From the NCBI RefSeq assembly GCF_001050015.1, contig NZ_CVTB01000222.1:62001-126000 (forward strand): a DNA stretch of 64,000 bases, given 5' to 3'. Each line of letters begins with the position of its first letter. Within the stretch, counting starts at the first letter, position 1. This DNA is from Mycolicibacterium malmesburyense (GTDB lineage Bacteria > Actinomycetota > Actinomycetes > Mycobacteriales > Mycobacteriaceae). The translations under genes were made by a program, and so were the position numbers. Below the pieces are notes generated by a model. That model did not search any database. It was not told the origin of the DNA and was given only the letters and a program-made list of their open reading frames with translations. This document shows positions 32,940-44,215 of this stretch, piece by piece.

Positions 32940-33796
32940 TGGAGCTGACCGCTGACGAGCTCACCGAAGCTCGCAGGGTGATCACCCGCGCCCTCGAGGA
33001 GGACCTGCGATACGGCCCGGACGTCACCACGCTCTCGACAGTGCCCGCGGATGCCAGAACGACGGCGTCGATGGTGGTCCGCGAGCCCGGCGTGATCGCG
33101 GGCGTGGACATCGCGATGCTCGCGTTCGACGAAGTGATCGGTGCGGACAACTACCTGGTCAAGCATCGCGTCGAGGACGGCGCCCGGCTCGAACCGGGCG
33201 GCGTCGTGCTCACGGTCGAGGCGCCGACGCAGGGACTGCTGACGGCCGAGCGCACCACGCTGAACCTGGTCTGTCACCTGTCGGGCATCGCCACCGCGAC
33301 GGCGGCGTGGGTCGACGCCGTCTCCGGAACCGACGCCAAGATCCGCGACACCCGCAAGACGTTGCCGGGCATGCGCGCACTGCAGAAATACGCGGTGCGC
33401 GTGGGCGGTGGCGTCAACCACCGGATGGGGCTCGGCGACGCGGCGCTGATCAAGGACAATCACGTCGCGGCCGCGGGATCGGTGGTGGCGGCGCTACGGG
33501 CCGTGCGCCAAGCCGCGCCGGACATCGAGTGTGAGGTCGAGGTCGACTCGCTCGAACAGCTCGACGAGGTGCTGGCCGAGAACGTGGAGCTCGTGTTGCT
33601 GGACAACTTCCCGGTGTGGCAGACACAGATCGCGGTGCAACGTCGCGACTCTCGCTCGCCTGCAACGAAACTGGAGTCGTCCGGCGGGCTGTCGTTGGAG
33701 ACCGCCGCGGAATATGCGGGCACTGGCGTCGACTTTCTCGCGGTCGGTGCGCTGACGCACTCGGTGCGGGTGCTCGATATCGGACTCGATGTCTAG
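32939..33796 (+). CDS. nadC: Nicotinate-nucleotide diphosphorylase (quinolinate phosphoribosyltransferase)
   Basis: A 285-residue enzyme that makes nicotinate mononucleotide from quinolinate and PRPP. Motifs: EDLRYGPDVTT, TAERTTLNLVCHLSGIATAT, RDTRKTLPGMRALQKYAV with the quinolinate-binding basic residues, HRMGLGDAALIKDNH and the C-terminal SSGGLSLETAAEYAGTGVDF. ATG 32939 shares one base with the nadB stop (TGATG). The frame reading back to 32726 is a shadow of nadB. Confidence 0.96.
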   Translation: MELTADELTEARRVITRALEEDLRYGPDVTTLSTVPADARTTASMVVREPGVIAGVDIAMLAFDEVIGADNYLVKHRVEDGARLEPGGVVLTVEAPTQGLLTAERTTLNLVCHLSGIATATAAWVDAVSGTDAKIRDTRKTLPGMRALQKYAVRVGGGVNHRMGLGDAALIKDNHVAAAGSVVAALRAVRQAAPDIECEVEVDSLEQLDEVLAENVELVLLDNFPVWQTQIAVQRRDSRSPATKLESSGGLSLETAAEYAGTGVDFLAVGALTHSVRVLDIGLDV

Positions 33797-33805
33797 ATCG
33801 GCCGA

Positions 33806-33818
33806 TAGCATCGGTCGC
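33806..33818 (+). promoter_or_regulatory. Leaderless promoter downstream of nadC
   Basis: TAGCAT (33806-33811) is a TANNNT -10 element that ends 7 bases before GTG 33819. It suggests the next gene is transcribed on its own, with GTG 33819 rather than ATG 33789 as start. Confidence 0.4.
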
Positions 33819-34301
33819 GTGGATGAGGATGCGTCGCGCCGTCTCACGTTGCTGGTCGGCGTCAGCCTGGTCATAAGCGTCGCCGCTCTGGCACTCGCGG
33901 GATGGACGCTGTACAAGACGAGCGAATCCGACCCGGAATACGACTCGACTCAGGTCGCCGAGGCCAAAGCCAAGATCTGCGGTGCCGCCGACGTCGTCCG
34001 AAAAGGCATCACGCTCAACACGAACATGCAACCGGAGGGTGGCGCGCAGGACGTCACCGGCGCGCAAGCGGTGGCCGCCAACGCGCGAATCTCGTTGTAC
34101 GACGGGGGTCAGTACCTGCTCGACCGGCTCGACCCGGCGACCCCGGTGGTGCTCACCGAGAAGGTCCGGCAGTTCGCGAACAACCTGATGGACATCGGCG
34201 CCAACGCCACGGCTGGCGTGCCGAATGACGATCCGACGCAAGCGAAGCGGCTTGCCGACGCGGACGCCGAAAACAAGAGCATCACCGAGCTCTGCAAGTA
34301 G
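33819..34301 (+). CDS. Single-pass membrane protein of unknown function
   Basis: A 160-residue protein with one N-terminal membrane anchor (TLLVGVSLVISVAALALAG) and an external or periplasmic soluble part (KAKICGAADVVRKGITLNTN onward) that is helical and polar, with two cysteines (KICGA and the C-terminal ELCK). The layout resembles small Mce-associated-type anchored proteins, but I cannot assign a family. GTG 33819 is favoured by the -10 TAGCAT; ATG 33789 would overlap nadC by 8 bases and add ten residues. Confidence 0.62.
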   Translation: MDEDASRRLTLLVGVSLVISVAALALAGWTLYKTSESDPEYDSTQVAEAKAKICGAADVVRKGITLNTNMQPEGGAQDVTGAQAVAANARISLYDGGQYLLDRLDPATPVVLTEKVRQFANNLMDIGANATAGVPNDDPTQAKRLADADAENKSITELCK

Positions 34302-34302
34302 C

Positions 34303-34869
34303 TCAGCGGCGCAGCAGGGCCATGGCAGCGACCTTCGCGGCGTCGAGCGCGGCCGTGTCACCCGCGATCCGGCCGAGTATCAGGGCGCCCTCGATGAGCG
34401 CAATCAGGCACAGCGCGGTCTGCTCGGCCTCGGTCCGAGCCCACCCGTCGGCGCGCAGCCGGTCGGCGAGGGCGTCGCGCCAGCCGGCGAAGGCCGTTGC
34501 CGATGCTTTGCGGACCAGGGCGCTCGCGTCGACCGACTCGGTGGCGATCGGTTCGATGGGGCAGCCGTCGCGCGGATCGCTGCTCAAGCCCGCGGCCATC
34601 ACGTCGATCCAGCCATCGATGAGGTCGGGTACGGGTGCGTCGTTGGCGAGCAGGTGCCGGAGCCGTTGTTCGATGTCGGCGCCGACGCGCTGGACCACGG
34701 CGGCGGCCAACTGCTGCTTGCCCTCGGGGAAGTGGTGGTACAGCGAGCCGGCTTTGACGCCGGCCGTCTCGAGGATCTGGTTCACCCCGGTGGCCGCGTA
34801 GCCCTGCCTGCGGAACAGCAGCGCCGCGGTGTCGATCAACGCGGTGCGGCTGCGGTCTGGACGAGGCAT
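34303..34869 (-). CDS. TetR-family regulator (LmrA/YxaF type)
   Basis: A 188-residue regulator with a TetR helix-turn-helix at residues about 6-52 (LIDTAALLFRRQGYAATGVN, then ETAGVKAGSLYHHFPEGKQQ). The C-terminal part, with DGCPIEPIATE, is of the LmrA/YxaF type. ATG 34869 is 7 bases after TAAAGT (34882-34877, minus strand), a leaderless start; the frame to 34935 would run over the operator and the neighbouring start. It is divergent from an alcohol dehydrogenase with a perfect palindrome between, so that gene is the likely target. Confidence 0.8.
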   Translation of the reverse strand: MPRPDRSRTALIDTAALLFRRQGYAATGVNQILETAGVKAGSLYHHFPEGKQQLAAAVVQRVGADIEQRLRHLLANDAPVPDLIDGWIDVMAAGLSSDPRDGCPIEPIATESVDASALVRKASATAFAGWRDALADRLRADGWARTEAEQTALCLIALIEGALILGRIAGDTAALDAAKVAAMALLRR

Positions 34870-34876
34870 GCCCTTG

Positions 34877-34933
34877 ACTTTACTAGAAAGATCGCTCAAG
34901 AATAGTTGAGCGATCACTCTAGAAGGGGTTGCC
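34877..34933. promoter_or_regulatory. TetR/ADH divergent promoter with 26-base operator
   Basis: GATCGCTCAA (34890-34899) and TTGAGCGATC (34906-34915) are perfect 10-base arms around GAATAG. The palindrome lies upstream of the regulator's -10 (TAAAGT, 34882-34877, minus strand) and 18 bases before the dehydrogenase ATG. AGAAGGGG just before 34934 is the dehydrogenase ribosome binding site. Confidence 0.72.
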
Positions 34934-35959
34934 ATGCACCAGCTGATGTTCGAAGACGCAGGGAAGTACGCCTGGCGTGAGGCGCCGGAACCGACGCTCG
35001 CCGGCCCTGGGCAAGCACTCGTCAGGCCGTTGGCCGTGGCGTGCTGCGACCTCGACGTGGCCGTTGCGGCCGGTAGATTGCCGATGCCGCCGGGCCACGC
35101 CGTCGGTCATGAGGGCGTGGCCGAGGTCGTCGCGGTCCGGGAGGATGTGCGCGGCGTCAAGGTCGGTGATCGCGTCATCGTGCCGTTCCAGATCAGCTGC
35201 GGTGAGTGCAGCGCATGTCTGCGTGGCGTGACCGGATCGTGCGCGTCGTTGCCGCTGATGGCGACGTACGGAATGGCGCCGTTGGCGGGCCTTGACGGCG
35301 GCGGTTTCATGGCCGACCTGGTGCTGGTGCCGTATGCCGACGCGATGCTCGTCCCGCTGCCGTCGGGTGCCGATCCGGTCGCCGTGGCGTCGATGTCGGA
35401 CAACATCCCGGACGGTTGGCGCGGTGTCGGCCCCTACGTTGACGAATTGGAGACGCTTCCGCCGGCCGACCGACGGGTGCTGGTCGTGGGGCGGCTGTCG
35501 ATCGGCCTCTACGCGGCGGCGACGGCGGCCGCGGCGGGTGTGCACGTCGACTACGTCGACACCGACCCGCACCGGCTTGCGGTCGCCGAGAAACTGGGCG
35601 CGGCCGTGCATGACCGCGAGAAGCCCGACAAGACCGCCGAGCCGTATCCGGTGACGGTGCACACGTCGGCGGACCCGGCGCTGTTGGCGGCCGCGCTACG
35701 AGCGACATGGCCCGATGGGGTGTGCACGGACACCGGCATCTACGCGCAGGGATCCGTGGAGATGCCGCTGCTGCCGATGTACACCCGCGGGGTTCGCTTC
35801 GTCACCGGGCGGGTCAACGCGCGCGCGGTGATGCCAGAGGTGCTGAAACTGCTTGCCGGGCAGGATCTTTCGCCGGTCGTCGAGCGCGTGGTGCCGTGGG
35901 AGGAGGCGCCGGAGGCGTGGCCGAGGATGGCGGGTAAGACGGTGTTCAGCCGGTTGTAG
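34934..35959 (+). CDS. Zinc-binding alcohol dehydrogenase-like protein
   Basis: A 341-residue medium-chain dehydrogenase/reductase. Catalytic-zinc ligands are likely in VACCDLDVA (C38) and [12 protein letters not shown]. The structural-zinc site is [15 protein letters not shown]. The cofactor domain is odd: the Rossmann turn reads [12 protein letters not shown], so the central Gly of GxGxxG is replaced by Leu, although the following acidic residues ([10 protein letters not shown]) look like an NAD site. The substrate is unknown. The adjacent TetR gene and shared operator suggest induction by a small molecule. It ends one base before a convergent gene. Confidence 0.8.
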   Translation: MHQLMFEDAGKYAWREAPEPTLAGPGQALVRPLAVACCDLDVAVAAGRLPMPPGHAVGHEGVAEVVAVREDVRGVKVGDRVIVPFQISCGECSACLRGVTGSCASLPLMATYGMAPLAGLDGGGFMADLVLVPYADAMLVPLPSGADPVAVASMSDNIPDGWRGVGPYVDELETLPPADRRVLVVGRLSIGLYAAATAAAAGVHVDYVDTDPHRLAVAEKLGAAVHDREKPDKTAEPYPVTVHTSADPALLAAALRATWPDGVCTDTGIYAQGSVEMPLLPMYTRGVRFVTGRVNARAVMPEVLKLLAGQDLSPVVERVVPWEEAPEAWPRMAGKTVFSRL

Positions 35960-35960
35960 C

Positions 35961-36371
35961 TCAGGCGATATCGGCGACGAAAACGCCCATCTTCTTGGCT
36001 TGTACGCGGGCCATGAACGGGAGGTCGTGGGCGTCTCCGCCCGCCGGGACGATGCGCGGGTTGACGATGTGGACCGTGCGGGAGCCGAAGACCACGTCGG
36101 CCTCGCCGGCGGCGAGCACGTTCTTCACCCAGTCGGTCTTGCCGTGGCCCAGTGCGATCGCGATGGTGTTGCCCTTGCGGAAGGGAGTGACGATCGTCTC
36201 GTATGGCTTCCCGGACTTGCGGCCGCGGTGTTTGATCGTCGCCATCCCGGGCATCAGCTTGGAAAACGGCCTGATCATCTTGTTCAAGTACTTGACCTGC
36301 AGATTTTCCAGCCAGGGCGGGAAGACCATCGGCACGCCGGGGGCATTGTTCGGGTGCTCACTGGCTCGCAT
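35961..36371 (-). CDS. Second deazaflavin-type nitroreductase family protein
   Basis: A 136-residue DUF385/Ddn-like protein. The family pattern is [20 protein letters not shown] for the cofactor phosphate, then [20 protein letters not shown] and VHIVNPRIV. It is only distantly like the copy at 11.8 kb and has a longer N-terminal arm ([20 protein letters not shown]). The substrate is unknown; F420 use is inferred from family. ATG 36371 has a GGAGG ribosome binding site. It is divergent from hisD across 45 bases. Confidence 0.8.
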   Translation of the reverse strand: MRASEHPNNAPGVPMVFPPWLENLQVKYLNKMIRPFSKLMPGMATIKHRGRKSGKPYETIVTPFRKGNTIAIALGHGKTDWVKNVLAAGEADVVFGSRTVHIVNPRIVPAGGDAHDLPFMARVQAKKMGVFVADIA

Positions 36372-36416
36372 GGCGCCTCCATAACCGATTTGGTCTGCTC
36401 TGGGAGAATGGACAAC

Positions 36417-39485
<3,069 letters not shown>

Positions 39486-39489
<4 letters not shown>

Positions 39490-40106
39490 CAACCAAAGTC
39501 GTCATCCTGGACTACGGTTCGGGCAATCTGCGCTCGGCGCAGCGGGCCTTGGAGCGCGTCGGTGCCGACGTCACCGTGACGGCCGACGCCGCCGCCGCGA
39601 TGAACGCCGACGGCCTCGTGGTGCCCGGCGTCGGCGCATTCGAGGCGTGCATGGCCGGGCTGCGCAAGATCGACGGCCCGAAGCTGATCGCCGACCGGGT
39701 GGCGGCCGGGCGCCCCGTGCTGGGCGTGTGCGTCGGCATGCAGATCCTCTTCTCGCGCGGAGTGGAGTTCGGGGTGGAGACCACCGGGTGTGGCCAATGG
39801 CCGGGGGCGGTGGTGCGGCTCGACGCGCCGGTGATCCCGCACATGGGCTGGAACGTCGTCGACGCCCCCGAGGGCAGCACCCTGTTCGCCGGCATGGAAG
39901 CCGGGACCCGGTTCTACTTCGTGCACTCGTACGCCGCCCAGCAGTGGGAGGGCGACCCCGCCGCGAAGCTGACGTGGGCCACCCACCACGTGCCGTTCCT
40001 CGCCGCCGTCGAGGACGGGCCCCTTTCGGCGACGCAGTTCCATCCCGAGAAGAGCGGCGACGCCGGTGCCGCATTACTCGCCAATTGGGTGAAGGCATTA
40101 GGTTGA
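39486..40106 (+). CDS. hisH: Imidazole glycerol phosphate synthase, glutaminase subunit
   Basis: A 206-residue class I glutamine amidotransferase that feeds ammonia to HisF. The nucleophile Cys is in [10 protein letters not shown], and the His-Glu pair is in [12 protein letters not shown] 39486 overlaps the hisB stop (GTGA). The frame seen upstream of it is a hisB shadow. hisH and hisF are separated here by hisA and impA. Confidence 0.96.
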
Positions 40107-40144
40107 CCACCGATGAGCGCTGGCGCGAAGAGGAGACCACCACA

Positions 40145-40885
40145 GTGCCGGAACGACTGATCCTTCTTCCCGCCGTCGACGTGGTCGAGGGCCGTGCCGT
40201 GCGCCTGGTGCAGGGCCAGGCCGGCAGCGAGACCGAGTACGGCTCGGCGCTGGAGGCCGCGCTGACGTGGCAGCGCGACGGGGCCGAGTGGATCCACCTT
40301 GTGGATCTCGACGCCGCGTTCGGCCGCGGCAGCAACCGGGAACTGCTGGCCGAGGTGGTCGGCCAGCTCGACGTCGCGGTCGAGTTGTCCGGCGGTATCC
40401 GCGACGACGACTCCCTGTCGGCGGCGCTCGCGACCGGCTGCGCCCGAGTGAACCTCGGTACCGCGGCGCTGGAGAACCCGCAGTGGTGCGCGAAGGTCGT
40501 CGCCGAACACGGAGAGAAGGTCGCCGTCGGCCTGGACGTGAAGATCGTCGATGGCGATCACCGCCTGCGCGGTCGCGGGTGGGAAACCGACGGCGGCGAC
40601 CTGTGGGAGGTTCTGGAACGGCTTGACCGAGAGGGCTGTTCACGCTTCGTCGTCACCGACGTCACCAAGGACGGCACGCTCAACGGCCCCAACCTCGAAC
40701 TCCTGTCGACGGTGACCGAGCGCACCGACGCCCCGGTGATCGCGTCCGGGGGCGTGTCCAGCCTCGACGACCTGCGCGCGATCGCCACGCTCACGGATCG
40801 GGGCGTGGAGGGCGCCATCGTCGGAAAAGCGTTGTACGCCGGACGATTCACCCTGCATGAAGCCCTCGCCGCGGTGGAGCGGTAA
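40145..40885 (+). CDS. priA: Phosphoribosyl isomerase A (HisA/TrpF dual enzyme, PriA)
   Basis: A 246-residue barrel that isomerises ProFAR in histidine synthesis. In actinobacteria the PriA form also isomerises phosphoribosylanthranilate (TrpF). Features: [31 protein letters not shown] with the first catalytic Asp, [26 protein letters not shown], and [15 protein letters not shown] with the second catalytic Asp. I chose GTG 40145 because GAGGAG lies 9 bases upstream; 38 bases separate it from hisH. No trpF is in the window, which fits dual use. Confidence 0.93.
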   Translation: MPERLILLPAVDVVEGRAVRLVQGQAGSETEYGSALEAALTWQRDGAEWIHLVDLDAAFGRGSNRELLAEVVGQLDVAVELSGGIRDDDSLSAALATGCARVNLGTAALENPQWCAKVVAEHGEKVAVGLDVKIVDGDHRLRGRGWETDGGDLWEVLERLDREGCSRFVVTDVTKDGTLNGPNLELLSTVTERTDAPVIASGGVSSLDDLRAIATLTDRGVEGAIVGKALYAGRFTLHEALAAVER

Positions 40886-41700
40886 TGGCACTGGACGCGG
40901 CCGACCTCGATGCGCTGGTTGCCGAGGCCGCGCAGATTCTCGACGACGCCGCCGGTCCTTTCGTCGACGGGCACCGTGCGGACTCCGCGGTGCAGAAAAA
41001 GGGCGACGACTTCGCGACCGAAGTGGACCTGGCCATCGAGCGCCAGGTCGTCAAGGCGCTGACGGATCGGACCGGGATCGAGGTGCACGGCGAGGAATTC
41101 GGCGGCGCGGATCTGAAATCGCCGCTGGTGTGGGTGCTCGATCCGATCGACGGGACCTTCAACTACGCCGCCGGTTCGCCGATGGCGGCCATCCTCCTCG
41201 GTCTGGTGCGCGACGGGGAACCGGTCGCCGGACTGACCTGGGTGCCCTTCACCAAGGAGCGCTTCACCGCCGTCGTGGGAGGACCCCTGCGCTACAACGG
41301 CGTCGAACAGCCTCCGGTGACCCGGGCGGGGCTTTCGGACTCGATGGTCGGGGTCAGCACGTTCAATGTCGAATCCCGCGGCAGGGTGCCGGGACGCTAC
41401 CGACTGGCCGTCATCGAAAGCCTCAGCCGCAAGTGCTCCCGCATGCGCATGCACGGCGCGACCGGTATCGACCTGGCCTACACGGCGGCGACGATCCTCG
41501 GTGGCGCAATCAGTTTCAGCGGCCACGTGTGGGACCACGCCGCCGGTGTGGCGCTGATCCGCGCGGCGGGCGGTGTCGTGACCGATCTGGCCGGCAACGA
41601 TTGGACCGTCGACTGCCCGTCCGCCCTCGCCGGAGTGCCCGGTGTGCACGAGGATCTGCTCGATCTGCTTGCTTCGGTTGGCGATCCCAAGGACTTCTGA
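40885..41700 (+). CDS. impA: Inositol-monophosphatase-like phosphatase within the his operon
   Basis: A 271-residue FIG-superfamily phosphatase. Metal motifs are [20 protein letters not shown] and [18 protein letters not shown] 40885 shares its A with the hisA stop, and its own stop shares one base with hisF. By position it is Rv1604 (impA). Substrate could be inositol phosphate or histidinol phosphate; another IMPase-like enzyme (HisN) is known elsewhere in actinobacteria, and sequence alone does not settle the question. Confidence 0.85.
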   Translation: MALDAADLDALVAEAAQILDDAAGPFVDGHRADSAVQKKGDDFATEVDLAIERQVVKALTDRTGIEVHGEEFGGADLKSPLVWVLDPIDGTFNYAAGSPMAAILLGLVRDGEPVAGLTWVPFTKERFTAVVGGPLRYNGVEQPPVTRAGLSDSMVGVSTFNVESRGRVPGRYRLAVIESLSRKCSRMRMHGATGIDLAYTAATILGGAISFSGHVWDHAAGVALIRAAGGVVTDLAGNDWTVDCPSALAGVPGVHEDLLDLLASVGDPKDF

Positions 41701-42482
41701 TGGATGCGAAGGACCTCGCCGTACGGGTGATCCCATGCCTGGACGTCGACGACGGCCGGGTGGTCAAAGGCGTCAACTTCGAAAACCTGCGTGATGCAGG
41801 CGATCCCGTGGAGTTGGCGGCCGCGTATGACGCCGAGGGCGCCGACGAATTGACGTTCCTCGACGTGACGGCGTCGTCGTCGGGGCGGGCCACCATGCTC
41901 GAGGTCGTGAAGCGGACCGCCGAGCAGGTGTTCATACCGCTGACCGTCGGCGGTGGGGTGCGCTCGGTGGCCGACGTGGACGTGTTGCTGCGCGCGGGCG
42001 CGGACAAGGTCGCGGTCAACACCGCGGCGATCGCCCGTCCCGAACTGCTCGCCGAGTTGTCCCGGCAGTTCGGATCGCAGTGCATCGTGCTGTCGGTCGA
42101 CGCCCGCACGGTGCCCGCGGATCAGGAGCCCACGCCGTCGGGGTGGGAGGTCACCACGCACGGCGGTCGCCGGGGCACCGGGCTGGACGCCATCGAATGG
42201 GCTACGCGGGGAGCCGAACTCGGCGTCGGTGAGATTCTGCTGAATTCGATGGACTTCGACGGCACCAAGGCCGGTTTCGATCTGCCGATGATCAAGGCGG
42301 TGCGCGGAGCCGTCAACGTGCCGGTGATCGCCAGCGGCGGCGCGGGCGCACCCGAACACTTCGCGCCCGCCGTCGCCGCCGGGGCCGACGCAGTCCTGGC
42401 CGCCAGCGTGTTCCACTTCCGTGAGCTGACCATCGCGCAGGTGAAGGCGGCGATGGCGGCCGAAGGGATAACCGTCCGATGA
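41700..42482 (+). CDS. hisF: Imidazole glycerol phosphate synthase, cyclase subunit
   Basis: A 260-residue barrel that uses HisH-derived ammonia to form imidazole glycerol phosphate and AICAR. Motifs: [20 protein letters not shown] with the catalytic Asp, [39 protein letters not shown] with the second Asp, and [16 protein letters not shown] 41700 shares one base with the impA stop, and the 3' end overlaps hisI (ATGA). Confidence 0.96.
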   Translation: MDAKDLAVRVIPCLDVDDGRVVKGVNFENLRDAGDPVELAAAYDAEGADELTFLDVTASSSGRATMLEVVKRTAEQVFIPLTVGGGVRSVADVDVLLRAGADKVAVNTAAIARPELLAELSRQFGSQCIVLSVDARTVPADQEPTPSGWEVTTHGGRRGTGLDAIEWATRGAELGVGEILLNSMDFDGTKAGFDLPMIKAVRGAVNVPVIASGGAGAPEHFAPAVAAGADAVLAASVFHFRELTIAQVKAAMAAEGITVR

Positions 42483-42826
42483 CACTCGATGCCGACATCG
42501 CGTCGCGACTCAAACGCGACGCCAACGGGTTGATCACCGCCGTCGTACAGGAGCGCGGCACGGGCCAGGTGCTGATGGTGGCGTGGATGGACGATCTCGC
42601 GTTGGCCCGCACGTTGGAAACCCGTCGGGCGACGTACTATTCGCGATCTCGGCAACAGCACTGGGTCAAGGGCGAGACATCGGGCCACACGCAGTACGTG
42701 CACTCGGTGCGGCTCGACTGCGACGGCGACACGGTGCTGCTGGAGGTCGATCAGGTCGACGGCGCCTGCCACACCGGCGATCACAGTTGTTTCGATGCGG
42801 ATGTGCTGCTGGCGCCGGAGGCCTGA
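42479..42826 (+). CDS. hisI: Phosphoribosyl-AMP cyclohydrolase
   Basis: A 115-residue zinc enzyme that opens the adenine ring of phosphoribosyl-AMP, with no fused HisE domain. Motifs: [54 protein letters not shown] and [10 protein letters not shown], giving the zinc cysteines. ATG 42479 overlaps the hisF stop. It is the last gene of the his operon. Confidence 0.96.
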   Translation: MTLDADIASRLKRDANGLITAVVQERGTGQVLMVAWMDDLALARTLETRRATYYSRSRQQHWVKGETSGHTQYVHSVRLDCDGDTVLLEVDQVDGACHTGDHSCFDADVLLAPEA

Positions 42827-42870
42827 GCTGCGGACGTGACGCCGGAGAGTTCGAGAACCGGGGTCAGGCC
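42820..42870. terminator. Possible bidirectional terminator between hisI and bcp
   Basis: GGCCTGA (42820-42826) and TCAGGCC (42864-42870) are 7-base inverted arms that contain the stop codons of the two convergent genes. Between them an inner set of short arms (CCGG, GTTC, GAAC, CCGG) could fold further. There is no T-tract. Confidence 0.33.
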
Positions 42871-43328
42871 GACTGGCGTTGCCGCAGCACCTCCAGCGCC
42901 TTGTCGGCGTGGCTGTCCATGCTGATCTCGGATGCGATCACGGCCAGCACGGTGCGGTCGGTGTCGATGACGAACGTCGTCCGCTTGACCGGCATGAACT
43001 TGCCCAACAGGCCGCGCTTTACGCCGAACTGTGTGGCGATCGCCCCGTCCGCGTCGGACAGCAGCGGATAGTCGAACCGTTCCTTGTCGGCGAACTTCGC
43101 CTGCTTGTCGACCGCGTCGGTGCTGATACCGACACGGCTCGCGCCCACCGCGGCGAACTCGGCGGCCAGGTCGCGAAAGTGACACGCCTCCTTGGTGCAT
43201 CCCGGCGTCATCGCGGCGGGATAGAAGAACAGCACGATCGGGCCGTCGGCGAGTAGCTCGCCAAGGCTGCGCATCGCGCCCGTCTGATCCGGCAGTTCGA
43301 ACTCGGCAACGCGGTCACCCGTTTTCAT
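42864..43328 (-). CDS. bcp: Bcp-type thioredoxin-dependent peroxiredoxin
   Basis: A 154-residue atypical two-Cys peroxiredoxin (BcpB, Rv1608c-like). Peroxidatic C44 and resolving C49 are in TPGCTKEACHFRDL, and FVIDTDRTVLAV is the conserved late strand. It reduces hydrogen and organic peroxides in the cytosol. ATG 43328 gives the normal start; the longer frame to 43427 reads into the intergenic region. It is convergent with hisI, and 164 bases separate it from the divergent dioxygenase-like gene. Confidence 0.9.
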   Translation of the reverse strand: MKTGDRVAEFELPDQTGAMRSLGELLADGPIVLFFYPAAMTPGCTKEACHFRDLAAEFAAVGASRVGISTDAVDKQAKFADKERFDYPLLSDADGAIATQFGVKRGLLGKFMPVKRTTFVIDTDRTVLAVIASEISMDSHADKALEVLRQRQSA

Positions 43329-43492
43329 GGAGGTCACGCTACGCCGCGAAGCGATCGAGCGGCGTGTCCGCGCTGCGCGAGCATCCAGACCGACGTCTTG
43401 GCTGGTTTCAGGCACTCGGATCGACATTACGTCGGTTTCGAGGACCGAAAACCATTGGTGTGGGAGGTCGTCACCGTGAGAGCCTCGCCTCG

Positions 43493-44212
43493 ATGGTGGA
43501 TCTCGACGCGTTCGTCACCGACGGCTACGTGAAGATCGAGGCGGCGGCGCCTCGTGATGTCGCGGACGCCGCGCGAGCCGCGCTGTGGCAGCAGTTGGAG
43601 TTGTCGCCCGACGAGCCCGACACGTGGGTCAAGCCCGTCTGCTGGGCCGCCGACATGACGGGCTCGGGCCCGTTCGGCGAGCTGACGCGCAGCCCGAAAC
43701 TGGCTGCGGCGCTGGATCGCATCTGCGGCGCCGGCGGATGGTCGCCGCTCGGGGCGCTGGGCAACATCCCCGTCCGCTTTCCGGTATCGCCACCCGACGA
43801 CGACCGCGGCTGGCACATCGACGCCAACACACCCCAGGCAGACGGGGCATGGGCGGTCACCGGACGTCCCCACACCGCGTTGCTGCTCACTCTGCTGTCC
43901 GACGTGGGCCCGGATGATGCGCCCACGCGGATCAGGGTCGGCTCCCATCGCGATGTGGCCCGGGTGCTCGGGCCCGAGCCGGTCGAGCTCACCGCGATGG
44001 GCCGGCTCGTCGACGACGCGAGCGCAGGGCGCCCCGTGGCGCACGCCACAGGGGAACCCGGTGACATGTACGTTGTGCACCCGTTCACCGCGCACGCCGC
44101 GGACGAGCATCGAGGCAGGACACCGCGGTTCATGGCGCAGTCGCCCATCCTGCTCACCCGCCCGCTCACGCCGACGTCGTCCTCGCCGCTGGGATGCGTC
44201 TGGGACACTTGA
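43493..44212 (+). CDS. Phytanoyl-CoA dioxygenase-family (Fe(II)/2-oxoglutarate) protein
   Basis: A 239-residue protein with the iron-ligand pattern of the phytanoyl-CoA hydroxylase family: H108 and D110 in WHIDAN, and a distal His in VVHPFTAHAADEH (H196 or H201). RIRVGSHRDVARVLGPE is the conserved strand before it, and RFMAQSP ends with the likely 2-oxoglutarate Arg. The substrate is unknown. It starts at ATG 43493 without a clear ribosome binding site; the frame to 43364 is intergenic. It ends only 3 bases before trpE, so it probably shares the trp transcript. Confidence 0.75.
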   Translation: MVDLDAFVTDGYVKIEAAAPRDVADAARAALWQQLELSPDEPDTWVKPVCWAADMTGSGPFGELTRSPKLAAALDRICGAGGWSPLGALGNIPVRFPVSPPDDDRGWHIDANTPQADGAWAVTGRPHTALLLTLLSDVGPDDAPTRIRVGSHRDVARVLGPEPVELTAMGRLVDDASAGRPVAHATGEPGDMYVVHPFTAHAADEHRGRTPRFMAQSPILLTRPLTPTSSSPLGCVWDT

Positions 44213-44215
44213 CCC

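Noticed and set aside
43329..43492. Inverted repeat near GGTTTCG and CGAAAACC upstream of the dioxygenase-like gene
   Set aside because: The arms differ by one base in length and do not pair cleanly, so an operator could not be supported.
44156..44215. trp attenuator or leader peptide before trpE
   Set aside because: The upstream sequence is coding for the dioxygenase-like protein up to 3 bases before trpE, leaving no room for a leader, and no Trp codon run is present.
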